Source of the DNA: Cryptomeria japonica
Lineage: Eukaryota > Streptophyta > Pinopsida > Cupressales > Cupressaceae
Assembly (NCBI RefSeq): GCF_030272615.1
Contig: NC_081414.1
Span: forward strand, 310,691,664-310,755,663
Length of the DNA stretch: 64,000 nt
Direction of reading: 5' to 3'
Part shown: positions 24,230-36,615 of the stretch, piece after piece
Numbering within the stretch: the first letter of the stretch is position 1
How the letters are laid out: the number at the start of each line of letters is the position of its first letter
Position numbers and translations under genes: made by a program
The notes under the pieces: generated by a model
What the model saw: only the letters and a program-made list of their open reading frames with translations
Told to the model about the DNA's origin: nothing
Databases searched by the model: none

Positions 24230-26480
24230 TATAAAAAAATATCTAATATATTTGGGAACCTCACTTATCCTTATTTATTTAATTAAAAAAATATCTTATA
24301 TATTTTAGAACCAAAATATGCTTAAGTATATAAATCCAAATCTTTGGATTCCTATTCTTTTGAAAGTAAGATATTTTAACTTTTGTTATCTTCTTTATTC
24401 TTATTCTTTTGTGACAAAATTTTATATACTTCTATAAAGATTAAGAAAATGAAGAGCTAAGTGTAATGATATTTCATTTTTATTTTCAATTTATTTTAAT
24501 TCAACACATATATTACATTAAAATATAGACAATATATATGATTTATTAGAACCAGAGTAGATATTATATAAATAAAAATATACACTTTTTATTAGAATCA
24601 TATTAAATATCATAACTATTTGGAGGGTCATCCCATATATTTGGGAACTAGAATATCCTTAGTATATCCAAATCTTTTTATTCCTATTCTTTTGAAGATA
24701 AGGTATTGAACTCTTGTTATCTTTTTGATACTTATTCTCTTGTGAGATAATTTTAGAGAATTCTAGTAAAGTTTGAGAAAGTGGGAGTTAAGTGTAAATG
24801 ATATTTTTTTCCTTTATTAAAAAAAGTGTAATATTAGTGTATAGATGGTATATTTTCATATAAATGTAATTTTATTAGTATAATTATCGTAGATCTTTCT
24901 ATTTAAATTATTTAAGGATTGCGGTTATCAATGTGGGGAATGAGGTTATGGATGAATAATTGGATTTTGTTAGAGAGGAATGGAATGCAATAAAAACCTT
25001 AAAATTTATGTTCTCTAGTTAATTCTATCTATTTTCACTACAATATAATTTTGCCGGATTTTTTTTTTTGAGTAAATAAGCAAGCATGATGATTGAACCA
25101 TTATATTTATAAGATTGAATAGGTTTACATACTTATTCCTTACAATTGATATAGGCAAATTAGAAAGCCTAGAGGTTCTATACTATTTAGAAGATGAGAT
25201 TACAAAATTTTCCTATTAATCTTTTTAGTACATAATACTAAAGTGATACCATATACACAAAAAGGAGCCAAGTTATGTATTATGAAACAAAAGCTAGAAC
25301 AAAGTGTTATGTTCTCACCTCAACATTAGAATTGTTTGAGATTAGAAATATAAAACAAACTTCTCATATAACATCATTTATCCTTATTTATTTAAGTAAA
25401 AAAGAATATCTCATATATTTGGGAACACCATTTATCCTTATTCATTTACTTAAAAAAACATATCCTATATATTTGGGAACTAGAATATCCTCAAGTATAT
25501 ATATCCAAACCTTTTCATTCCTTTTATTTTGAAAATTAGATATTCAGCGCTTCTCATCTTCTTGATTCTTATTATATTGTGAGCTAACTTAAGGGGCTTC
25601 TAGTAAAGATTGAGAAAGTGGGGAGCTAAGTGTAATGATGTTTTCTTTTTTAATTTTGGTTTAATTACAATTTAACACATAGAATAAATTAAAAGATAGA
25701 TAATATGCACACAATTTAGTAGAATGAGAGTAAATATCATATAAATATATATACACTATTTATTAGAATCACATTAAATATCATAATTATTTGGAGGATC
25801 ATCACATATATTTGGGAACTAGAATATCCTTAGTATATTTGTCCAAATCTTTTTATCCCTATTCTTTTGGAGATAAGAGATTCAACTCTTGTTATCTTCA
25901 TGATACTTATTCTCTTGTGAGATAACTTTAGAGGCTTCTAGTAAAGATTGAAAAAGTGAGGAGTTAAGTGTAGTGATGTTTCCTTTTTATTTTAATTTAT
26001 TTAAGTCTAATATTAGAGTATAGATGGTATATTTTTATATAAATGTAGTTTAATTAGTAAAACTATCTTAAACATGCGGACTGAGGTTATGGAGGATCTA
26101 CACACACAATCACACAATCACAATTTGTTAGAATCACATTAGATATCATAATTATTTGGAGAATATCCTCAAGTATATATATACAAATCCTTTTGTTCTT
26201 ATTCTTGTAAGAATAAAATATTGAGCTCCTACACATGCATGCACGACGGGATTAGAATCACATTAGATATCATAATTATTTGAAGAATATCCTCAAGTAT
26301 ATATATCCAAATCTTTGCATTCCTATTCTTTTGAAAATAAGATGTTGAGCTCTTGTTATCTTCTTGATACTTTTTCTCATGTGAAATAACTTTAGGGGTT
26401 TCTTGTAAAGATTGAGAAAGTGAGGAGCTAAGTGTAATGATGTTTCCTTTTTATTTTGGATTTATTTTAATTTAACACTT
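24230..26480. repeat. Tandem array with a ~380-bp unit, about six diverged copies
   Basis: Units recur near 24235, 24615, 25400, 25800, 26155 and 26265. Each carries ATATTTGGGAAC(T)AGAATATCC, CCAAATCTTT, CCTATTCTTTTGAA, CTCTTGTTATCTT, TTCTAGTAAAG, TTGAGAAAGTG and GCTAAGTGTAATGAT. The first pair and the second pair match as a two-unit block about 1.17 kb apart, so the array grew by a higher-order duplication. The last units are truncated. No coding sequence is seen. Confidence 0.8.
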
Positions 26481-26763
26481 ATATTATATTATTTTTTAGC
26501 AATATATTTTTTATAGGTAAATATTTGATTATATTGATATCGAAGTAGAAATTTACATAAACAAGTTTGCATATTAGTGACTTCATCCACATATAACCAT
26601 AATATGACCAAAATACCAATTCAACACCATTAAAGTCATCAAAAAAATATTGTCCAAGTCCCAATTCCATCTAAAATATACTTATCATGTAAATAAGACC
26701 CTACCTACGAGATCAACATACCTTATTGAATCGCAAAAAGATCAAACCAAGGAAGTTTACTAA

Positions 26764-27375
26764 TTATTCTCTTGGCTTCCCATGACTGAGCCAATGATCC
26801 TCCTTTTTGAAGGCATTCCACTTTTTGGCTTTCTTGGTTTCATTCAGACCCAAATCTTGCAAAATCTTCTCCCTACTCTGCAAGTAATCCTTTATGTAGT
26901 TCCATACCACTTGCGCCTCCTCTCGACGCGCTTCTCTGTCAGTTTCCACTCCCCATTAGATGAATAGCCGTAGAGGTGGGACAAACTCTACACCGTGCAA
27001 CCATTCTCCACTCGTTGGACCATAAACCCTTCTCCTGGTCATGCCATAGCCAAGAAAGTATCCATCTGATACTTTCACTCTTCCTTCACACACTCTCTCA
27101 TTACCCACTTTACATCTTCCTTTGTTCCAAGTTCTAGTCCCTAGGTGAAGAAAATAGAAGCCAAATCTACATTCATTAGGTATCTGAAATTTAAATTCAT
27201 ATACTTGTTTCCCAGGAACACATCCACCATTTGTAAGAATAGTGGATCCTCTAGCTTTAACACATTGTGCATTCTCTCCTTTGAAATTGCCCCTTCGAAT
27301 GCCAACTATTGCTTGGTTGTAATGAGAAAAAACTTTGCCTCCATTGAAACCCTGCCACTTACTAGTAATACTCAC
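26764..27375 (-). pseudogene. Unidentified broken reading frame
   Basis: On the minus strand a 139-codon open frame (27375-26956) runs into one stop. It continues in the same frame for 61 more codons (to 26764) with a charged, helix-forming end (TDREARREEAQVVWNYIKDY, ending KPRE). The middle is Gly/Lys-rich (SKWQGFNGGKVFSHYNQ). No family is recognised. Codon composition is less AT-biased than nearby DNA, which argues weakly for past coding. It lies between the small LTR element and the tandem array, downstream of the RNase H end of the minus-strand LINE, so it could be LINE 3' sequence or a fragment of a host gene. Confidence 0.3.
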
Positions 27376-27520
27376 CTCCTACTATCGATACCAACTGCTT
27401 CTCTCAAGGGTGATGGATTAAATTCTTCTCACCGACTTAAATCTTGCATGCCTTGCACCGCCAATACACATGGTACCATCCATTCCCTGACACACTTTAA
27501 CAAATCACATGATTTACCAT

Positions 27521-28018
27521 TGTTGGTGTAATTATTTATTCATCTTGGATATAATTACACTATACTTAAGTTTACTTAGGTACATGCATAACATAGTAGT
27601 TTGCATATGAGACACTTAGGGAGATGTGCATACATTGGCAGTGTGTATGTAGGAGAATTTTCACCTTTTATGGTGTGATCTTGTTGTTACTCTATCATAT
27701 CCATTTATTGTGGAGTGATAATTCCACCTTAGGTGGGTGATCCACCTCATGTGAAATATTTTACCATTTCTCCTACCTACCCCTACCTACCCCTGCATCT
27801 CATTGAACCACATGTCATCATTGTGTGCTCTGTTGTCTCTTAGCCTTGTCTTTATAAGCAGGCTTATCCTACATTGTATGTAACAACAACAACAAGATGT
27901 TTGATGATCCATTTGATCACATTTAACATCATTGATAGGAATACAATTTATTCTTGTCACATTTTGTTCTCTCTTATTTGTGCTTTCAATTGCCTCTAGA
28001 TCTTGGCAAATTCTCACA
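27521..28018 (+). repeat. 5' LTR of the small element
   Basis: 498 bp, TGTTGGTGTAATT...AATTCTCACA. A TATA box candidate (TTTATAAGCA) is at 27851-27860. The sequence immediately after, TGGTGTGCATTC, begins with TGG as a PBS should, but the tRNA was not identified. Confidence 0.92.
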
Positions 28019-28740
28019 TGGTGTGCATTCTCTACATGACCATTCTTTCAAGGTTGATATGATTGTGGATACTTTTGTACAACAGTTGGCGGAGGTCTCT
28101 TTATTCTTTGAGGAGACATGTGAGTCTTTGGATATTGTTCTACATTCTTCTCCACTAGATCTTGGAGTGCCTTTTTCAGCAGTGTGGATTAGTTCATCAC
28201 CTTTGGAAGGGGTAACTTTCAGCATTAACATGGGGACACTTAAGCAATTTTCAGAGATTCCTTTCATCATGAGTTTTTTTTCCTACATCTTCCCTTCATG
28301 ATTGGGGAGACTTCATGGATACTCCTTTGGTTTTGTTTCTTCCTAAGGGGAGGAACGTTGTTCGATGTTCGTGGAGCAGTTTCTTCATTCATCATTGAGT
28401 TTCTATCATTGGTGCAGATTCTACATTGAGGGAGGGCTACCTAGTCTATCTTCTTCTTCTTCTCTCATATGGGGGGACTTTTTCCTCACATGGGGTTTTG
28501 TCCTTTCTCTTACTTCTTTGAGAGTTTCTTTGTGTATAGTTTCATCTCTCTTTTTGGGGGAGGGTTTTTTCCCATTCAGTTTTTCTCTCTTTCTCCGCTT
28601 TCTGAGAGATTGCATTGGTTTGCGTGCATTTCCCTTAGTATATGGGTACTTAACATGGCCTAGTAGTCGGGACCCATCTTGCATTGCTTAGTTGCATTGT
28701 AGACTTAAGTGCATTCCCCTAAGTTGCACTTAAGGGGGGG
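28019..28740 (+). other. Internal region of the small LTR element
   Basis: 722 bp without recognisable gag or pol. It is T-rich with a frame rich in Phe, Leu and Ser at 28365-28691. Its end (about 28732-28740) is the polypurine tract AAGGGGGGG abutting the 3' LTR. The origin of the sequence is unknown. Confidence 0.7.
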
Positions 28741-29238
28741 TGTTGGTGTAATTATTTATTCATCTTGGATATAATTACACTATACTTAAGTTTACTTAGG
28801 TATATGCATAACATAGTAGTTTGCATACGAGACACTTAGGGAGATGTGCATACATTGGGAGTGTGTATGTAGGAGAATGTCCACCTTTTATGGTGTGATC
28901 TTGTTGTTACTCTATCATATCCACTTATTGTGGAGTGATAATTCCACCTTCGGTGGGTGATCCACCTCATGTGGAATATTTTATCATTTCTCCTACCTAC
29001 CACTACCTACCCCTGCATCTCATTGAGCCACATGTCATCATTATGTGCTCTCTTGTTTCTTAGCCTTGTCTTTATAAGTAGGCTTATCCTACATTGTATG
29101 TAACAACAACAATAAGATGATTGATGATCCAGTTGATCATATTTTGCATCATTGATAGGAATACAATTTATTCTTGTCACATTTTGTTCTCTCTTATTTG
29201 TGTTTTCCATTTCCTCTAGATCTTGGCAAATTCTCACA
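28741..29238 (+). repeat. 3' LTR of the small element
   Basis: 498 bp, the same length as the 5' LTR. A TATA box candidate (TTTATAAGTA) lies at the equivalent position near 29071-29080. The target duplication ACCAT follows at 29239. Confidence 0.92.
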
Positions 29239-29489
29239 ACCATCCTTTTTCATTGAAGGTATCACCTCACCATCAATTCAAATGACATTGGTGGTGTACT
29301 GCTCTTTTGCAATTCCAACATGAAGGATGCCTTGATGTGACATCCCTGAGGTTGAGGAGAGCCACTTCATACTCCATGACTTGCAATGAAACTCTGGTCA
29401 CATTCATGTCACATCACCCCGTCCACATCTTCTTCCTCTTCTTACTATACACCATGTAGATCATCCCACCAATCCACTCGTTGATCTTC

Positions 29490-29890
29490 ATTAAAAGCAC
29501 AACCTCAATTTGATAATAAGTCCACCTCTTGATTACCATCCCTTCGAATGTGAGAGACATTAAAATATTGAAAGGAATTTAATTTTTGATTTATTATATT
29601 AATAAAATTATTTAATTTCCAACTTTGTGCTTCTCCTTCGATATAACATTTACAACTATTTGTGAATCACCTTCTAAATACAACTTTGAAACTGTTAATC
29701 TATATGCCATATTGATTGCAAGAAATGCAACTTGTACTTCCACTTCATTTTTTGTTCCTTCTACCAATTTTTACACTCCAATTGCTAATATATTTTTGAA
29801 TTCATCTCTTGCAATACACCTTGCTCCTGAAAGCCTTGGATTTACTTTTAGGCCCCATCAAAATCGATTTTAATCCATCATACATCTGGT
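29490..29890 (-). pseudogene. RNase H domain of the L1-type LINE
   Basis: Minus-strand landmarks across a few frame changes are KSILMGP/DFDGA-type start, CIARDEFKNILAIGV, LVEGTKNEVEVQVAFLAI (second acidic residue), LYLEGDSQIVVNVI (catalytic Asp) and SHIRRDGNQEVDLLSN (domain end), then DWWDDL. Stops interrupt it. RNase H removes the RNA strand during target-primed reverse transcription; this copy is dead. Confidence 0.75.
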
Positions 29891-30217
29891 CTCTGCTATA
29901 CCACTTTGTCCTTCTACTTCTTAAGAGGGTCAACCCTATTTAGCCCAAGGCCATTGAGATTGTAAAATTTTATCTTCCATGCTAAAGGGATATTTATTAA
30001 AATTGTGACTAAAGGTGGTTGCATTCACCATTATTGAGATTGCATTTTCTATGCGGACACATACATTGCAGAGTTTCTTCTATATCTTGAAAAATTCTCC
30101 TATTTCGCTCTTTCCACACTTCCCAGATTAGTAAGGATGGGGCAATGTACCATATGCTTGAATCTACCAATTTCGTTTTCTCTGAATTCTAGCTTTGAAA
30201 CAACTCTATTAACTTGG

Positions 30218-30697
30218 TTAGATTGGAATTTGCCAAATGATGTTTTGCAGCAAAAGTTTCCAGCAATTTAAAGCAAATTCACAATTAAGGAGGAGATGAT
30301 CTAAAGTCTCATCTACATCCTTGCATAAAAAATATCTAAAGGGACCATGGAAGCACAATTTTCTCAATTTCTCTCCTGTCAAAATTCTCCCTTTCAATGC
30401 AAACCACACGAAGATGCCTAGTTTGGGCAGACAATGTTTGTTCCAACACAGTTTAAATGGCCACTCATCCTTATCCATCTCCATTTCTAAAAGTTTATAT
30501 GCTACTTTAACTGAATACTTCCCGTTCTTGCCACCACACCAAATAATTTCATCCTTTCCCCTGGTCAACATAACCCTTCGACTCTTTAAAATGTTTCTAA
30601 ATTGTTCATCTTGATCTACGCTCAAGTCCAATTCCCACACATTCTTCAATCTCCAACCATCTATTTCATTATCCATGAAACTTTCAAGTATATACAA
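30218..30697 (-). pseudogene. zf-RVT domain of the L1-type LINE
   Basis: A 159-codon open frame carries the plant LINE zf-RVT pattern: GGKNGKYSVKVAYKLL, W..CWNKHCLPKLGIFVW, GRILTGEKLRK, then C...DETLDHLLLNCEFALNCWKLL. The Cys/His spacing of the zinc finger is partly kept. It is in a different frame from the reverse transcriptase upstream, so at least one frameshift lies between. Confidence 0.85.
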
Positions 30698-30899
30698 ACT
30701 TTTTTACTCCATCTAGCTTCTACAGTCTACCTGGTTTCTTTGACATTAATTTGTCTCTTGGAGGCTTGCGTCCTTCCCACGAATCCCCCAAAAAATTTGT
30801 GAGTTCCCCAATTCCCAATTCCCAAGTAATATGATTTGTGATAATAGGTTGACATGTCATGATAAAAGTCCATATGGCTAAGCCTTTTGGTAGATTTTG

Positions 30900-32500
30900 A
30901 ATCGTGAAAATATGTTCCTTCTGTGGGGAGTCAAGGTATTTATTCCTCAAAATTCTAGCTTATTACTTATTCGGATTCCCATAGCTTCATTCATAACATT
31001 CCATTTCCTTAAGCCAACACCACCCATAGACTTGGGTTTACAAATTTTGTCTCATGCTAAAAGAGGCATCTTGTCTTTCTCTTGTTTCCCATTCCAAATG
31101 AACTTCCTCATTTTCTAATCTATTTCTTTAAAAAAAATCTTTGGGTGTTTAAAACACATCATAGGAAAAATTCGTATCACAAAGACCACTATTCTAAGCA
31201 TGAGCAATCTCTATGCAATCGATCAACCACTTTCTCTTCCATCTTTTGAGCTTCCCCACACAACTATCCACTAACGTGTTCCATAGATTAGTTCTACACA
31301 CTCCCGAAAAGAGAGGGGTTCCAAGAAACCTACCTAAGAATTTTCTTGATTTGATATTCAAATTTTTTTAGAGTTCCCTTTGTTTATTCAGGTTGGTATT
31401 GAAGAAGAAAATTTCTAATTTATTCCAATTCATTTGCTGCCTTCACACCCTGCAATAATTGTCCAATGTTTTCTTAGTGCACCTTGCCTCCCTAAGAGAT
31501 GCTTCCCCAAAGAGGATGGTATCATCTACAAATTGCTGATGAGTAGTGGCTTCCATCCCAACTACAAGCTTCACCCCTTTTTATTTGCCCCCCCGCTTCA
31601 TTTTCTAAATGAATCTACCCAAGACCTCTACCAAGATAATAAAAAGAAACATGGAGAGTGGGTCTCCTTGCCTCAATCCCCTAGAAGCTTTAAAATAACC
31701 CTGCAGACTCCCATTGACTAATACTGAGAATCTGAGAGTTGTAATACAACTCTTTACCCATACCCCCCACTCAGAACAAAACCCAATTCTGTCCATGACT
31801 TGAAGGAGAAAATCCTTGTCCACCTTATCATATGCTTTCCTTATGTCAAGTTCCACTTAAATTCTCTCAACATTAGGCTTCCTTATAGTGTTAATTGCTT
31901 CATGGGCAAAAATTATACCTTCTACTATAGATCTTTGGGGCACAAATCCACTATGTTCTTTTGAAATGATGTTACACAAGATCTACTTCATTCTCTAAAT
32001 CATCACTTTGGCAATTATTTTATACACTATATTACATGGGGAGATTGGTTGCAAGTCATCAAAGGTTTGCACTTTCTCTTTTTTTTGAATCAAAGCAATC
32101 AATGCATTGTTCAAATCTTTTGCAATATAGGGTTTGGCCTAGGACTCCTCAACAACAACCCACAAATCCTTACAAATTACCTCCTAGAAAGTTTCATGTA
32201 AAAAAGCCAGAAAACCATCTGGCCCTGGAGCTTTGTCTCCTTCCATTGAAAAAACCATTGCCTTAACTTCTTCCAATTGTATTGGATAGCACAAGGATGC
32301 ATTCTGCTATTTTGAAATTAGTTTTTGAATCACCTCTAGCATCTTTGCACTTGATGTATCATTTCTCATGCCCCTAGTAGTGAGGAGGTCTTTAAAGTAT
32401 CTAATTGCTTCTTTGTTAATATCCTTTGTGGATGTGAGGTTGCTACCTTCACTATTTTTAATCTTTGATATCCTCTTTTTTGATCTTTTGGATTTCACAG
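30900..32500 (-). pseudogene. Reverse transcriptase domain of the L1-type LINE
   Basis: The clearest block (31856-31605) reads ELDIRKAYDKVDKDFLLQVM, holding the first catalytic Asp, then RGLRQGDPLSMFLF. The second catalytic motif is FVDDTILFG with its Asp pair at 31521-31526, in the same frame after one stop. Upstream at 32498-32307 lies the linker with SAKMLEVIQKL; just before it is an EGDGNTKFFH-like block that joins endonuclease and RT in plant LINEs. Downstream sequence keeps the thumb region (KLKRWKRKWL, GGVGLRKWN). Multiple stops make it nonfunctional. Confidence 0.85.
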
Positions 32501-32869
32501 AGTTATGGAAAAACTTTGTATTTCCATCTCCTTCTTTAAGCCAACATTCCCTTGATTTTTGGTGCTAATAAGTCTCCTCTTGAGCCAAAATATTTGAATA
32601 GGCAATATTTAGGTTTTTGTGCTCCTTATGTTCTTCTTCTATTATGCCCTAGCTAATGATTTTATCATGCAAGGCTTCCAAAGCAGATTCTAATTTTAAC
32701 TTCTCATAAAAAATGTTCCTAAAATGGATCTTGTTCCATTCTTTCAACTTACATTTGATGAACTGTAGTTTTTTGAAGAAGATAAACGCCAATTTTCCTT
32801 CAACCAGCGGAGCCTCATGCAACCATTGGGCAATTAGATTACTTATCTTATTATCTCAAATTTAAAGGG

Positions 32870-33610
32870 GTAATGTACTAGAACAAAATACTTCTAAATG
32901 AAAAGTGCTACCGAGTAATGATCTGATCTTGAAAGTGCAAGATAGAAGCTTCAAAAACCAAGGGTTTGACAACCTACTCCCTCGCTGCCAAAAACCTATC
33001 GAGTTTCTCAACAATATGCGAACCATCGAATCTTCTATTTGTCCAGTTGAGGGAATCATTCTCGGGCTTAAGATCCAGTAAACTATTATTTGTTACGAAC
33101 TTTTGAAAATAAATTTGCATTGCTCCTAGCTCCATTTGATCCCCTTTCTTGTCTGCCAATTCCAAGGTGGCGCTGAAATCACCATCCAGAATAATCAAAA
33201 ACTTCTTCAATTTCTTAACCTCTATTGATATCTAATTCCAAACCTGTGTCTTCTACCTAATTCAAGAGGGACAATGTATGGTAAACAAGAAAAAATCACT
33301 ATTTATGCTTATTGAATGTATTTTTACTAATTGTCAATGACCTGATTGTATTAATTCCTCCAAACGTATGGTGGATAGGTTCCAAATAATCCCAATGCCC
33401 CACAAACCTCCTTTGGAATCAACAAATTACCTAGTCATTTATGCAAACTTTTAATAAGAGTGTCTGAGTCCTCCTTACTAGATTTTGTCTCTTGCAACAT
33501 TACAATATTCGGCTGTGATTGATCAACACGTCTCTTGATCAAATGCCTTTTGTCATGGGTATTGCAACCTCTGACATTCGATATTTGGATTTTAATGGCT
33601 TCTCAGGAAG
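32870..33610 (-). pseudogene. Endonuclease (EEP-type) domain of the L1-type LINE
   Basis: Minus-strand reading starts near 33600 with ISNVRGCNTHDKRHLIK and NIVMLQETKSS, the usual first motifs of LINE apurinic-like endonucleases (the Glu of QETK is a catalytic residue). It continues to LDGDFSATLE (usual GDFNA, here Asn to Ser) and GSHIVEKLDRFLA near 33010. Stops and frame changes separate the motifs. The enzyme nicks target DNA to prime integration. Confidence 0.75.
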
Positions 33611-35384
33611 GGTAACACCCTTCCTAGGAAACCATTTACTTTGTCCTTTAGCACACCCTGCTAATTCCAATTTCACTCTATTAGTTTTCCTGCCCCGTGA
33701 TTTCTTCTCACCCAGTTGGCATGTCTCCAACTTTGCCAAGGTTTGGCTAATGGTTTTTCTTTTTCCAATATATCTTCCTCTCCATCCAAAACCCATTCCT
33801 CATTATCCTCTAAATAATCCCACTTTGAATCCTCTTTATCTTTGTACTGATAATTTTCCTAATTGAAAGTATCACAATCTCTAAATTCTTGAATCAAAAT
33901 CCTTGCTAAGTACTCATGTATATCCTTGAAGAGACCACCTTGTTGCCTACTAGTTGAATCCTTCACATTCAAAATCTCCAAGGCCACTACGCTAGGATTT
34001 TTCCTTGCATTCCCTAAAATTGTAGTGGCCTCTTCAACTTTTGTGATAGCCTCACCTACTAAATTGATTACTTCATTGTCACCTTCTTGAAGTGTTTGTG
34101 AATTTATCTACCCTTGTGAATACTCTGATCCAACCCTGCTCAAATTCCCATCCTCCATTATTTGTTCCCTATCCAATTTTGAGCCCATATGATCATGAGG
34201 AATATTACTCTTTTGCTAGGTTGCACTTGAAGGAGGAGCATTCACCTAGGTCCCCTTTTCTTACTTTGAATATCTCTTTTCTGATGGAATCCGAGAGCTC
34301 TAATATCCCTATCATGATCCAGAACAATCTTCTCCCCTTGACCTCCTTGCTTTGAAATTTGTTGAATTTTTTTGGGGGATAACAAGTTCTATCGTTTCTC
34401 TGTCATTGATTTACGTTTATTGACCATCCTCGTCAAGGTTGTATCCTTTCCTTTTTTGAGTATAATGCAATCCACAGTTATATGGACAACCACTTTGCAC
34501 TACTTGCGGCGTTTCACAATCTCCTCTACCTCAATTTTTTGCCACCAAATTCCTACATTGGTTCAAATTTCAATTGCTTTGGGAAGAGAAGGGAAAAGCT
34601 TCCAATTGATGCAAATCCGAGCATACATACTAAAATCTTTTTTCTCTATAGCTTCATCCACTTCAATGAAAGTTCCTAGTATATTCCCTATTTTAAGAGT
34701 TTCAATATCCCAATATTTCCTTGGAAGGTTATAGAGTCTCACCCAAATTGGGATTTCATCAATACTAGTTTTAAGTGGGTTAAAATTCGACAGCCAATCC
34801 TTAATGTAAAAATCCATGCCCCCCATAAAAAAAGGGTCCATTGTGTAAACCCCAATTTTTCATTCTAGCATCCTGAACTATTACTAGGTAAAATCCATTC
34901 GATAGGATTTTGGGTTCACATTTGAAACCTTAGGTCTCATCACACCACTACTTGAGCTAGCTGAAAGCCGATCATTCCCCAACCCATTATATAAATAAAG
35001 CCTTCTCTTTGAGAAAAGTCACCGATTCATTCCATTCTTGATTATCCAAAGAGAAAGTAACCACTGTATTATTTGTTGTTTGGATACTTACTTTACGATT
35101 TGCATTTGTCTTCTGCAATGTTTTTGGCCTCCATTCTTTTGCATCAACTCTCTTCCATGCTTTGTCCGACTCCTTAACTAACTTGGCTTATCTTGATTTA
35201 GGTCATTGTATATCTCTTTGACCATGAGAGATTGTGCCATTAGAAAACCCACCTCTATTGCGTTGCCCACCATTATCGAGCCTTCTGTTTTGATCCTCCA
35301 AAACCCAACTCGACTGTTTCCATAGAGAAAACCTTCCCTCATTCGAAAACCATCTTCCATCTTCATATCATTCAAACCTCTCAT
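33611..35384 (-). pseudogene. ORF1 protein of the L1-type LINE (DUF4283-like)
   Basis: The core at 34841-34563 reads FMGGMDFYIKDWLSNFNPLK, then IPIWVRLYNLPRKYWDIETL, ILGTFIEVDEA and MYARICINWKL. This is the DUF4283 signature of plant LINE nucleic-acid-binding ORF1 proteins. A short basic N-terminal frame lies at 35384-35178. The C-terminal part (about 33900-33611) is charged and ends in a Lys/Arg-rich segment. No clear CCHC knuckle was seen. Stops break the frame between these parts. Confidence 0.75.
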
Positions 35385-35400
35385 CTTTCCTCCATTGCAA

Positions 35401-36600
35401 TCCTAGCCTCTTCCTCAATGTCATTTTTCATTATATTTTTAATCAGTAAGTTGAATCCAAGTTGCTCTTTATATTAATATTTAATAAAGATGTACATTCT
35501 GGGGTATCTCTAGTAGCATAATACATATGAAATACTTTGTATAAACATAAAAAAACCAAAAAAATCTTATAGTTATATATAGTATAGCAAAAGACCTTTT
35601 GAGAGTGTGAACTTAAGCAAAAACTAATAAACTTGCAGTATACAGAGATTGGTCGTGACTCCATCAAAGAATGTTGTCGTTCTTTGTTCTTTTCCCCTGC
35701 CACTAGATGGATGAATGCATTTATCCATTCAACGCCTTGAGTAGGCTTAATGTCTGTAATTTTCTTCAGGAAAGAAACCCTTCAATTGCTCGGTTTCAAT
35801 GTTGTAGTAGAGTCATAGATTTGAAATTGGCAAGGAACGAAAACCATAACACTGATGCTCTAGTTTGTAGAAAATGGGGAATGCCACTGGGAGTGGGTAT
35901 GCTAACACCCAAGCAAATGAATGCCATCACTAACCTCTGAGTCCCCAAGGAAATATTTTTACACCATTTCTCATACTAACACCAAAACATTAGACCCCGA
36001 CCCACCCAAATCTAGCAATGACACAACAAATCGTGACAAAATATTTGTGTTGATGTGATAATGCTCCTTTGCAACTAGGAATTCATCCCCTAGCGCCATC
36101 TTAATGGCTTCTAGGATTGAATCATTGGGGACTAGAAATACCACTTTTAAACGTTGATCAATTATGAAGCCTAAGAAGGCCATATAGCATCAGGACTCAA
36201 GAGTCGAATTGGGGTGTCCATTTCCACCACAAAGCTAACTTTGTCTATAAAAAAACTCTAATGCCAAGGCCCTTGTGGCTAGAGACTTGTAAAGCCAATT
36301 TCCTTTGTTTTTTTGCATGAGTTGAACAAACTAGAGGAGTCCACTAGAGTGAGGATAATAAAAATCATTACAAAAATATGATTTCATAGGGAGGATGTAC
36401 AAGATTTGTACATATTTAAATCTTACACTTAATTTGCTATCATTATAAATGTCAATTGAAAAGATAAGGGTCATTTCAAAGACTAGCTCCCTCTGCCACA
36501 TGTCCATTATGAGCCATGATTGCTTGAGAAAAAGATGTCCTTTCCTAAGGCAACTGATGATTGATAGAAAGAAGAAGAAACAAATTATTTTAACGTCCAC
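35401..36600. other. Mostly anonymous stretch between two LINEs
   Basis: No gene can be supported. One minus-strand frame at 36183-35971 (LEAIKMALGDEFLVAKEHYH, then LSRFVVSLLDLGGSGSN) looks protein-like and may be a fragment of something real, but I do not recognise it. Confidence 0.35.
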
Positions 36601-36615
36601 GAGACTAAATATAGC

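Larger units (their letters stand above)
27521..29238 (+). mobile_element. Small non-autonomous LTR retrotransposon (TRIM/SMART-like)
   Basis: A complete 1718-bp element: two 498-bp LTRs (27521-28018, 28741-29238), an internal region of 722 bp, a polypurine tract directly before the 3' LTR, and a perfect 5-bp target duplication ACCAT (27516-27520 and 29239-29243). Both LTRs begin TGTTGG and end CTCACA. About 25 differences between them by eye give roughly 95% identity. The interior has no gag or pol; short ORFs there lack any known motif. It would have needed proteins from another element to move. It is larger than a typical TRIM, so a deletion derivative of a larger element is possible. Confidence 0.92.
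29440..35400 (-). mobile_element. Nearly full-length, decayed L1-type LINE
   Basis: In minus-strand order the parts are: ORF1 with a DUF4283-like domain (35384-33611), then ORF2 with endonuclease (33610-32870), reverse transcriptase (about 32500-30900), zf-RVT (30697-30218) and RNase H (29890-29490). All are in the order expected of plant L1 elements with an RNase H domain, with many stops and frameshifts. No clear target duplication or poly(A) tail was found. The 3' end is uncertain because the small LTR element lies just beyond it. Confidence 0.85.

Noticed and set aside
28365-28691. 108-codon frame in the small LTR element
   Set aside because: Low-complexity Phe/Ser/Leu composition and no homology that I recognise; more likely chance in T-rich DNA.
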